Assembly: GCF_025766255.1 (NCBI RefSeq)
Contig: NW_026516753.1
Location: 1-64,000, forward strand
DNA length: 64,000 bases
Direction of reading: 5' to 3'
Source: Zychaea mexicana
Lineage: Eukaryota; Mucoromycota; Mucoromycetes; Mucorales; Lichtheimiaceae
Shown: piece by piece, positions 1 through 7,960 of the stretch
Layout: every line of letters begins with the position of its first letter
Numbering within the stretch: position 1 is the first letter of the stretch
Notes under the pieces: model-generated
Database searches by the model: none
The model's input: only the letters and a program-made list of their open reading frames with translations
What the model was told of the DNA's origin: nothing
Program-made: the position numbers and the translations under genes

Positions 1-277
1 ATTCTTTATATAAAGTTTTTCCTAATCTATGAAATAAAGTAGTAACTGATTGTTCTTTATTATCTTCATATTTCATAATAAAGGGGATTAACAAACTTAA
101 AATCAAGAACAGCATCAAGGATTTATCTATTTCTTTAAACATAAAAAGATATTTTTTGTTTCTAATATATTTTTCATTTTCAAAATACATTTTTAAGTCA
201 TCTTCTAACAACTTCGAGTTATTTAAGAATATTCTAAACCTAGGATTTGTACTTAAGAAATCCTTAGACTTACTCAT
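1..277 (-). CDS. Unidentified mitochondrial-plasmid-like ORF, C-terminal part beyond the window
   Basis: An ATG at 277-275 opens a frame that stays open to the left edge (92 codons seen). The product starts MSKSKDFLSTNPRFRIFLNN and is lysine-rich and AT-codon-biased. It carries one hydrophobic stretch (LMLFLILSLLIPFI, about residues 56-69) and then a TLFHRLGKTLY motif. The last motif is weakly reminiscent of the N-terminal part of single-subunit plasmid RNA polymerases, but too little is visible to claim that. Its ATG overlaps the stop of the preceding frame by 8 nt, which suggests tight co-arrangement. It is the only one of the three frames here that is intact as far as it can be seen. Confidence 0.4.
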   Translation of the reverse strand, partial: MSKSKDFLSTNPRFRIFLNNSKLLEDDLKMYFENEKYIRNKKYLFMFKEIDKSLMLFLILSLLIPFIMKYEDNKEQSVTTLFHRLGKTLYKE

Positions 278-730
278 TTTTTCTAGTTTTTTCAACTAAA
301 AAAAATGTAATTTTTTCTTCTAGATTTAATTGTTTTTCTTTAAGAGATAAAGTATTGTTTGATAAAATTTTTTAATAGTAATATAACCACTAGAATTTTC
401 ATTTGTAAGAGAAAAATCTTTAAAATCATTAAAAGTTGAATTTAAAATATTATTTTCTGAAGGGTTTTTAATTATACATACCACTGAAGGTAATAAAGCT
501 AAAAGTAAATTATCCGGAGTATTAATCTAGATATTACTAGTAATTAAACCATCAGGTGTTTTAATCCTAATGTAACTTGAAATAAGCTCTGTAAAAGAGT
601 TTAAATCGCAGGTATTCGAAGGGAAAATAGGGCAATCGCTAAAAATATAGAATAAGTTTGTAAACATCATCTTTTTAAAGTAAGTAATTAGATAGCATCT
701 AATTTTTAGTAATGATTTATTTAGTTTCAA
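270..730 (-). pseudogene. Broken mitochondrial-plasmid-like ORF
   Basis: The frame starts at an ATG near 730, or more likely at the tandem ATGs at 670/667 (MMFTNLFYIF). It runs to an in-frame TAG at 529-527. The same frame then continues coding-like for about 60 codons. A shift of one base at an A-run near 370 gives a second frame (ILSNNTLSLKEKQLNLEEK) that ends at TAA 272-270, overlapping the ATG of the next frame by 8 nt. One nonsense change plus one homopolymer indel therefore restores a single protein of about 150 residues. The product is not recognised. The damage fits a decaying nuclear copy. A reassigned TAG codon or a sequencing error are alternatives. Confidence 0.4.
603..705. repeat. 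Diverged direct repeat, copy 1 of 2
   Basis: About 105 bp matches 1958-2066 in the same orientation. The best-kept part is the GC-rich core (TCGCAGG...CGAAGG...TAGGGC.ATCGCTAAAA). It is followed by shared GTAAACAT and TTAGATAGCAT words. On the minus strand each copy covers the ATGTTTACAAA start region of a plasmid-like ORF, so it may be a leader or regulatory element, or a mitochondrial GC-cluster insertion. Confidence 0.6.
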
Positions 731-855
731 GATTAATTATCTCTACTTACAGTACCGCCACAAGAAGGCATAAATCAAGGTAACGGGGGAGAATTTTATA
801 AAATAATAATAATAAATATTGATATCATGGGAGATTATTTATCATTATTATAAAA

Positions 856-2023
856 TTAAAAAAATAATAATCTTTTATATGAATCATCATCCCAGAATGA
901 TTCGTTTAAATAATAGCAAATAACTAAAATTCCAATATGACATAATAACATAATTATTAATAATACAAAATTATTCCAATCTCTTAATGAAATAACAAGG
1001 CAAACTAATTAATGTAATAAAGGTCCATTCTTAATAAATTCTCGTTCTTCAATTTTAATTAGTTTACTTAACATACCTATAATTAAAAAGAAACAACCAA
1101 GAATTCTAATAAATGTAAATAGACAAACACATGAAATTAAAATAGGAGTAGGATTTCCATCACTACCTCTAAAATATTCATTTAATAAATTAAATACATC
1201 TTGTGGATTTTCAATGAATTTTGAAATTAATTCTACAAAATTATTACTGTTTTCATTTGGAGAATTAATTTTGAAGTTTCCATCTGATAGAGGACTACTA
1301 GATCTTTCAATAGAGTGATAATACATTCTTTCACACATTTCTCTCATTTTTTTTCTTTCTTCATAGTTATAATTCATCATTTCACCTGTTCCATAAGTAG
1401 CAAAACCACCAATAGTACCAACAACACCTAAAAACAATCCATTTCTAGGATTTGTTTTTGCAATTTTAACTGCAGCAGTTATTGTTGTTCCAGAAATAAT
1501 TCCTGCAGCAACTCCAGGAGAAGTAATTAGTTTATCATTATTAGAATTACTATTTGATGGATGATTATTTAACCCTACACCTCCATCTCTAAAATTAACA
1601 TCAAAAGTATTTTTTGATGAAGGATTTGTATTAGATGAATTAAGGGCAGAACTTATATAAATTAATAAACCTAGTAATACTAAACCTAAAGAGCTTGTAA
1701 AAATGTTAGAAAGATTATCATTTAAGAAGTGAATAAATTCTATGAAATAAAGATGAATAGAATCAACTAGAATATTAGGAATTAGAAATACAGATGCAAA
1801 TCTAAAATGATTTTTATCTGTAGAATAGTAATACTTATGTTTAATAAACTTAATAATAGATAGAATATTATTCTGTAATGAAGAATAATAAGTTTGTAAT
1901 AATCTATTACATCCCTAAATAAGTATTTTAAACCAATAACTAGAAATAACCCAAACTAAATCGCAGGATACGAAGGGGGAATAGGGCGATCGCTAAAATT
2001 TTAAAAGACATTTTTGTAAACAT
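856..2023 (-). pseudogene. Broken membrane-protein ORF, mitochondrial-plasmid-like
   Basis: The frame is open almost continuously from about 1978 to 856 and interrupted only by a TAG near 1916 and a TAA at 1011-1009. The putative start at 2023 (MFTKMSFKIL) lies in another frame, one base off near 1970. Between the stops lie about 300 codons with hydrophobic segments (VLLGLLIYIS; LISCVCLFTFIRILGCFFLI), a Ser/Asn-rich stretch and a Gly-rich segment (GTIGGFATYGTGEMM). After the TAA the frame continues for about 50 codons with another membrane segment (NFVLLIIMLLCHIGILVI). Both stops could derive from Trp codons (TGG to TAG, TGA to TAA) if the mitochondrial code once applied. No family is recognised. 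Confidence 0.45.
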
Positions 2024-2066
2024 TTTTTTCTAATAAATTAATAAAATTAGATAGCATTAATTAAAT
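1958..2066. repeat. Diverged direct repeat, copy 2 of 2
   Basis: Partner of 603-705, with the same order of words (TCGCAGG, CGAAGGG, TAGGGCGATCGC, GTAAACAT, TTAGATAGCAT). This copy holds the perfect palindrome GCGATCGC. Relative to copy 1 it has lost one base between CGAAGG and TCGCAGG, which shifts the ORF start out of frame with the body of the ORF at 856-2023. Confidence 0.6.
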
Positions 2067-2165
2067 AATACTATTTTTTTAAAAAATAAAGACATTTATT
2101 TTCTCATTAAATAATGATACTTATAGAGTCCACCTCAAAAAGGTATGTCTGAATAAGATCCTATC

Positions 2166-2202
2166 TAGAAGGAAAGAAGTATGTTTGTTTTCTTTCCTTC
2201 TA
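2166..2202. repeat. 13-bp perfect inverted repeat (hairpin) at the edge of the AT-rich block
   Basis: TAGAAGGAAAGAA (2166-2178) is the exact reverse complement of 2190-2202, with an 11-nt loop. It lies where the AT-rich mitochondrial-like texture gives way to nuclear-like sequence. It could be a mitochondrial stem-loop element or a 3'-end processing hairpin. Confidence 0.6.
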
Positions 2203-2269
2203 AAGGAGGATATGTAAATAACTGTTTCGTGTTAAACCCATTACCCCCCAGTGGCGTATCGTCTTCGTA

Positions 2270-3740
2270 ACATACTTACTGCCAACGGCTTCAACGCTGA
2301 GGGCGCACCCAACATTAGGACAGTAGCTGCTTAAATTCGACAGCTTAATATCGATCTTTCTGGTTTTGTACGGTCACCGCTGGATATCCATCCTGATACG
2401 TTTTTCATTCCTTTGCTTCTCCTTTTGTTCAACAACATATTGACTGCACCCTCCAACTGATTCTTACGGATGTCACATATTCTTGCTTTTGTGACGGTTA
2501 CTACCTGTGCAATTATGTCATTTTCCACAAGATATTGCATAGATATGTCCCAGTTTTTCAGGCAATTCTTGGTGGTTCGAGTACAGAAAGTTTTGTCTTG
2601 TACTTCAATACAATGTTCAAGGTGCTGGAAATTAAGAAGAATGGCGTTGGTGAGCCATCCATCATGTGTGGAGAGCTGGGATTTTTTTATCGCTTTCAAC
2701 AACACTTTTAAGTTTTGCTACTTTCATTGAAAATAATCGGTTAAAAGTATCCGAATAATGGGTGAAGTTATTCCAGTGGAACATCGAGACGTATTCTTAG
2801 AATATACCAGAGTCATGTACGAAACCACTGTGGAACGAATATTTGACATGGTTACTGATGATATGGAATGAGAAATCCCGCACACTACGAATCGGACGAA
2901 ATGGTGCTACGACCCGGCGTTGCGAGCATAATTTTCCGATCCAAGACAACGATGCATGAAGAACTTATACGAATTGCTACAAGAACGACAAATGGCGTGG
3001 ATTCCTTCCATTGCAACATTTATCGTTTTGTCCAACAAACCGAACCAATTTTTTCTGCGTTACCCCAACTTTTTAACTACTTGCGCAACGAAGAGAGTAA
3101 TCCAGAACATGTTCTTGCTGGCAAGAACATACGTTATAAGATCTCCCCGCCGTCGTAAGTTTTATTTTAGGGAGGGTGCGTTGAATTTACCTTTAGTGAT
3201 CGTCCTGCTTAAATCATTCTTTAAATTTGCCTACAGTACATAAAGCCTAATGATGGTTGTACCCCAGAGAAACCAAAACAATTGCCTAGTAAAAAGTCTC
3301 ATTTCTAAAACCAACAAGCGCAGTTCAGAGAATCCTTCGACAGAAAATGATTCAAACAAGAGCAAGAAAAGGAAGTGACAATACCTCACTAGGTAAAAAA
3401 GAGCTAGTTGCTTGTGTGAAAGTGGATCCTGTAATTGAGGTCGTATGAAAAACATATAGATTCTTTGACCACACCTTAATCTGGGAAGGGTATCGAAAAC
3501 AAATGACGATATTCGAAAAGAAGAAGCAGCCAACGCATGCGGAATCGAGGGATCAGCCAAAGCTTGCTTAGAAAGAGGAGCAGCAGCCAATGCTCGCGAA
3601 GAACGTGCCAAGAAGCAATCTGACAATCGATATCCCATCAAGAAGCAAAAGAAGCAGGAATATCAACCGAAGAAATTCACAATGAACAATTTGAAGTACG
3701 TAAATTACAAGGAATGTATAATAGATCCTAACATATATGG
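2270..3740 (+). pseudogene. Decayed MULE-like DDE transposase
   Basis: Several plus-strand frames, shifted relative to each other, read as pieces of one transposase. At 2469-2709 one frame reads ILTDVTYSCFCDGYY, then HRYVPVFQAILGGSSTESF; this is the DDE-core pattern of Mutator-like transposases ('TDVTY... PV... GG.T...F'). At 2868-3158 another frame contains RTTNGVDSFHCNIYRF and HVLAGKNIRYK, matching the 'TTNGvEsfH...yrf' C-terminal region of such enzymes. A basic tail (KKQSDNRYPIKKQKKQEYQ) follows near 3600-3720. Stops and frameshifts separate all blocks, so the gene is dead. No terminal inverted repeats were identified by eye. The family call is from remembered motif patterns, not from a search. 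Confidence 0.45.
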
Positions 3741-3794
3741 CGTGTATACTTGTTATTGTATATAGCGATCAGCCCGTTCATTTGACTTCACAAA

Positions 3795-4659
3795 ATGATT
3801 ATCCAATCACTATTGTCCCCAACGCCGATTACTAGCCTTTTGCAAATATTATTAAGAGTGATTATGCCGTATATTCCTGAGCCTGCTAGAATCGGCAACG
3901 ATGGAAGAGCACGGTCACTCTCAAGACTTTGGAGTGCGTCGAAACATAAGGACTTTACCGGGCCTGTCTTGCCGTTCCGCCAATTTGCATGGAATCACGG
4001 TGCATCCTTTGGTATTTGCGAAAGTGACCATTTGGAGATCTATCAGATATGCTACAACGTTTCCTTAGGGATAACGCTATTTTATTCGCATCTACGATTC
4101 ACGACATGGCTCAAGGCTAACAAAATATATACACCCACCGATAATAGCGCAAAAATGTGGATTCGGGAGGCCTGTGTTGATGCAGAATAGACCCGCAAGT
4201 GCTCATCTCTCCTCCACCTGACTGACAAAGTGTATTAGGAAGATGACCTTGAGTACTACCGCACAACTGGCTTTAGCGAACTGCTGTAGCAAAAGGCTAT
4301 AAACGCCAAGGTCGAAAGCAAAACCTCTTCCTTCGTAACATTGTCAGTACATCGTCGCTCATGATTGGCAATTAGGCGAAGATAACGGTGACCAGATAGA
4401 GATCGGCAAAGTACAATACCAGCTATGTGGTAGAATCTATAGCACACATTCTACTGGCGTTCACTACAAGTCAGCTCACAGAGCGACTGATAGCAACATC
4501 TACGAATTTGACAACATGCGACGTGTCGCTAAAAAGTTCAAAAGAATCGATGGAAAGGTACCATTCACTCACTCTGTGTACTACCGCAAACTGACTCCAG
4601 TCAGTGCTCTTGTAACAGTGTCGGCCCAGATACTTACAATCGGGAACGTGAATGGGTAG
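3795..4659 (+). pseudogene. Transposon-associated coding relic downstream of the MULE-like transposase
   Basis: An open stretch at 3795-4190 (131 codons, unrecognised) is followed, in a different frame, by about 100 clean codons at 4360-4659. These read HDWQLGEDNGDQIEIGKVQ, then YQLCGRIYSTHSTGVHYKS, then IYEFDNMRRVAKKF and VYYRKLTP. This 'Y.L.GRI.S....G.HY...IYE.DNM' pattern is a conserved module I associate with proteins carried by transposons of these fungi, but I cannot name the domain firmly. It may belong to the same element as the transposase at 2270-3740. No intact start or continuous frame exists. Confidence 0.35.
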
Positions 4660-5733
4660 ACAGTGTGGATCAATGAATAAGGTGAGACTCGGATATATCA
4701 AAGGATAAAACGATGGGGATCCATATCACTCAGGATCCCGTCTTTATATATACGTCGAGTAATAGGGGGCTAGCTATCGTCTAAGTATTGATCTACATCA
4801 TAACTTCTATCTAGAATATCCACGCCTATTACTCCATATTCAACCATGCGTTGTCGATTGTCAACCATCCAGGTTGGATATCGTCGTAACGGTATGCACC
4901 GTTACAGCTCTCGTCGATACTCCATATAGCAGTAAACAAGAAGAAGAAGAAGACACTGATCGGTAATGAGTTTAATCTCTATAACAGACAGTGAAGCGTC
5001 AAAGTGATACTAACTAGCTATTATATTTTTATTAGGACTCTCAACGACTCTGTAGTCTTAGAGCTCCTCCGAAAAGTGAATCAACTACTTTGACTTTCCC
5101 TCTTCCCTCTGTATAATACTTCTCTTTCTTCTTTGCTCTTAAATATATACAAATCCTACTTTCTTGCTCTCCGGTTAAGTTAAATTATGTACAAGGTGCT
5201 ATATGCTAACAACCAATGTAAAACTTGCTTAAGAAAGTGGATCATTTATTAGTTGAACCACGATGATGTGATAGTTGCGACAGTTATACAGAGTCAAAGT
5301 AGAGGCTACATCAATTTTAGCTATTTGTATGATCTACTGAAACGAGGCACAGAAAAGATTGGTATGTAAAATCCTAAATAGGAAGTACGTAGTACAAATA
5401 TTCAGCGTCAGTACCAGTTTACGTATTTGAGTGGCGAAGTACGCACGGGTTGCTTGCTAACTTTGGTGGAACAGTCACGCACTGTCTTGCAATAGTAAGC
5501 TGGAGTGTTCGCTACGATAAAGAATGAGCAACAGACTGTTAGATGTACCAGTAATCTCTTCAAAGTTGTTTTAGCCTATTAGAATTTCTTTTTAGCTTGC
5601 ACTGGTTGCTATGATATTAAGCATCTTAGATGTTTACGTAAAAGAAAGATTACGGTTTGAATCAGTGACTCTTAACATAACTGTAGTTTTACCTTTTTTT
5701 TTTAGTTCTGATTACTTCTCCAAAATCTTGGAG
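4660..5733. other. No gene seen
   Basis: About 1.07 kb of moderately AT-rich sequence with no long frame on either strand, no convincing splice-linked exons and no obvious repeats. It contains a T-run at about 5693-5703 immediately before the tandem array. Confidence 0.5.
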
Positions 5734-6284
5734 CTTGGAGGAGCGCCCGAGTAAATCAAGATGATATCTGAGAGTTGTCTGGTATAATGCCAGGGTTTTC
5801 TCATGCGTCCCTCTCTTGGTTTGCGTCGTATGTTTGTGTCTTTGCTATATAAGGTATATAAAGGAGGGTAAATCCAAGTCATCGGCTTGGAGGAGCGCCC
5901 GAGTAAATCAAGATGATATCTGAGAGTTGTCTGGTATAATGCCAGGGTTTTCTCATGCGTCCCTCTCTTGGTTTGCGTTGTATGTTTGTGTCTTTGCTGT
6001 ATAAGGTATAAAAAGGAGGGTAGAATCCAAGCCGATGACTTGGAGGAGCGCCCGAGTAAATCAAGATGATATCTGAGAGTTGTCTGGTATAATGCCAGGG
6101 TTTTCTCATGCGTCCCTCTCTTGGTTTGCGTCGTATGTTTGTGTCTTTGCTATATAAGGTTTATAAAGGAGGGTAGAATCCAGGCCGATGACTTGGAGGA
6201 GCGCCCGAGTAAATCAAGATGATATCTGAGAGTTGTCTGGAATAATGCCAGGGTTTTCTCATGCGTCCCTCTCTTGGTTTGCGT
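5734..6284. repeat. Tandem repeat array, about 153-bp unit, 3 full copies plus a partial
   Basis: Units begin at 5734, 5886, 6039 and 6192 with the word CTTGGAGGAGCGCCCGAG. The lengths are 152, 153 and 153 bp, followed by a truncated fourth copy of about 93 bp ending at 6284. Copies are nearly identical. Each full unit ends with a TATA-box-like word (TATATAAAGG, TATAAAAAGG or TTATAAAGG) a few bases before the junction. The 153-bp period is a multiple of three, so one minus-strand frame stays open through copies 2-3, but the peptide resembles nothing known. Junctions carry a short inverted repeat CCAAG-N7-CTTGG whose N7 loop is inverted between copies (see findings). Confidence 0.9.
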
Positions 6285-7336
6285 TTTCTTTACGTAGTTG
6301 CACGGATGTAGCGTACTGGGTAACAACTTCAATTGCTGAATGTTTCGTTTCGAGCGTGCCTAGCAACGACAAGAAAATGCTCGGCCATCAATGTGCTACG
6401 AAAAGAATGGAGCAAGGTAAGTCATTGATCGGTCACTTGTTTGTCGCAGAAGAAGGAAGCAAAAGGTACAAGAGCAGTTTGATAACGGTTCTTCCATGTT
6501 TGATCAGGCGGACGACCTTTGCCTCCCCTAGTATTCTTTCTTTTTTTGCAACCCTTCTCCTTGCTTTTTTCGCCTTTTCTTTACAGTTGCTACTTACGAA
6601 CGGATATCTGTTTTTTTTGTACACAGAGTAAATTTGGGCCCGATGATGAAGTTAGTATTCTTTGTTATGTCCATAGGTCATTGCTCTGGCGATCACAGGC
6701 TTACATACAGCTGGATTGGCTAGTCGGGGTTTCCACGATAGGTAGGGGCGTAGTATACGGCGTAGTGAGAAACGCAATGAGGAGCGTATAAACTGACAAA
6801 TGTCAAAGGTGTATCCAGGAATCAACCGGTTGCGACAACGGCACTACATGATCGACGCCTTTGCCTCTGAAGTACTATCACAGCCTCCTCAAAGCTTTCC
6901 ATCCGGATTGTTACTTACCTGCAGGCATGACGAGGAACTTTGGAGTGCACTGGGGAAAACTGTTTTAGTATTACTGCAAGCCACCACTACAGGCTCAACT
7001 ACAATGGCAAGGATGGTGTGCCGCCTGTTCGTGACGCACCTCGAAAACGGACGTTACTTCCCCAAGTGTGCGCGCCGGCTAGGACTACATCACCTTCATT
7101 CATTCTCTTATTAAAATACATTATAATATACTGTTACGGTGAATTTGGGGTATTCCAGGTAGTTGCGTAACGGTTTATGTGTATGTTTGTAGTGAGCACC
7201 AGTAATAATATCGTTTATTACAGACGGGTTGTGAAGTGATATGAGTGTAAAATAAGGTAAAGATGTGTATGGGTTATGTCCAAGGTTGTAAATAGTAGGG
7301 AGCTGTTGTCTTGATTAAGCTCAGTGAGTAGAAATG
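6285..7336. other. No convincing gene
   Basis: The longest frames are about 130 and 104 codons on the plus strand and have no recognisable content. Transposon debris is possible between the tandem array and the LTR-like element, but no motif supports a specific assignment. Confidence 0.4.
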
Positions 7337-7960
7337 AGGATCAGGGATGTTACGTCTGTCCAAAATGAATGAGGAATAAGGATCAGGAATGTTACGTCTG
7401 TCCAAGTAAATGAGAAATAAGAGCAGGAATGTTACGTCTGGTCTTAATAGAAGAGTTTATTTAGCTTCAGTTATGAGCAATAAACAGTATGTAAGATAAA
7501 ACAAGCCGTGTTTAGGTCTTGAGTGATTGAAAACAACACTTGAAAAGTTAAGTCAAAAGTGGGAGGTAGAAATTCAATGTCTTTATTCAAATAAAAATGA
7601 TGGGGTATTTATATCTTTCTGGTTATTTAATAATGTCTAAGATAATTCATGCTGCGGTTGCTGCGGTTGCTGCGCAACGCCAATGCTGCGGTAACTTGCT
7701 GTTACTGCGGATGCTGCGGTAGTTGTTGTTACTGCGGATGCTGCGGTAATGCTCTTATTCAACAAGCTGTTCATCGTATCTTTACAAGGTAAAGGGCTCG
7801 TTCTATTTATAGTTGTTCCTTTTGATAATTTGGGGGTGCAAGAGAGTTGTAGAGTTGCTGCGGTTGCTGCGGTAGTTACGTATTGTATTCTGATTGCCGC
7901 TTGGTGTGTGGTTCTTTTGTATGTTTGGTTTATTTGTTATGGGTGGTTCTCAGGGTAACA
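7337..7960 (+). mobile_element. Candidate solo LTR with triplicated 5' edge
   Basis: The word TGTTACGTCTG occurs at 7348, 7390 and 7430. Each copy is preceded by a purine-rich tract (for example GAGGAATAAGGATCAGGAA) like a polypurine tract. The sequence from the last copy runs 531 bp to CAGGGTAACA at 7960. TGTTAC at the start and GTAACA at the end form the TG...CA inverted termini typical of LTRs. Inside are a TATTTATA box near 7608 and a minisatellite rich in TGCTGCGG (about 7652-7747, again at 7856). No target-site duplication, primer-binding site or gag/pol sequence was found, so this is at best a solo or rearranged LTR. The orientation is inferred from the purine tract. Confidence 0.4.
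7652..7747. repeat. TGCTGCGG-type minisatellite
   Basis: An irregular short tandem array of GCTGCGGT / TTACTGCGGA-like words, about a dozen repeats of 8-10 bp with variants. It lies inside the candidate LTR, and two further units occur near 7856-7872. Confidence 0.7.

Larger units (their letters stand above)
1..2210. mobile_element. Mitochondrial / mitochondrial-plasmid-like AT-rich insertion (or contig join)
   Basis: This segment is much richer in A and T than everything to its right and has a different texture: AT-only spacers, short GC-rich clusters, and minus-strand frames made almost only of A/T-ending codons. Three consecutive minus-strand frames are packed tightly, one overlapping the next by 8 nt, as in fungal mitochondrial plasmids. 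Two are broken by stops and a frameshift. The texture ends near a 13-bp hairpin at 2166-2202, after which base composition and codon use become nuclear-like. Best reading: a nuclear copy of a mitochondrial plasmid or mitochondrial region. A chimeric assembly join cannot be excluded because the segment sits at the window edge. No protein in it could be named with certainty. Confidence 0.55.

Noticed and set aside
5879..6109. 76-residue protein encoded by the tandem repeat on the minus strand
   Set aside because: The frame is a by-product of the 153-bp period. The first unit (152 bp) breaks it and the peptide resembles nothing.
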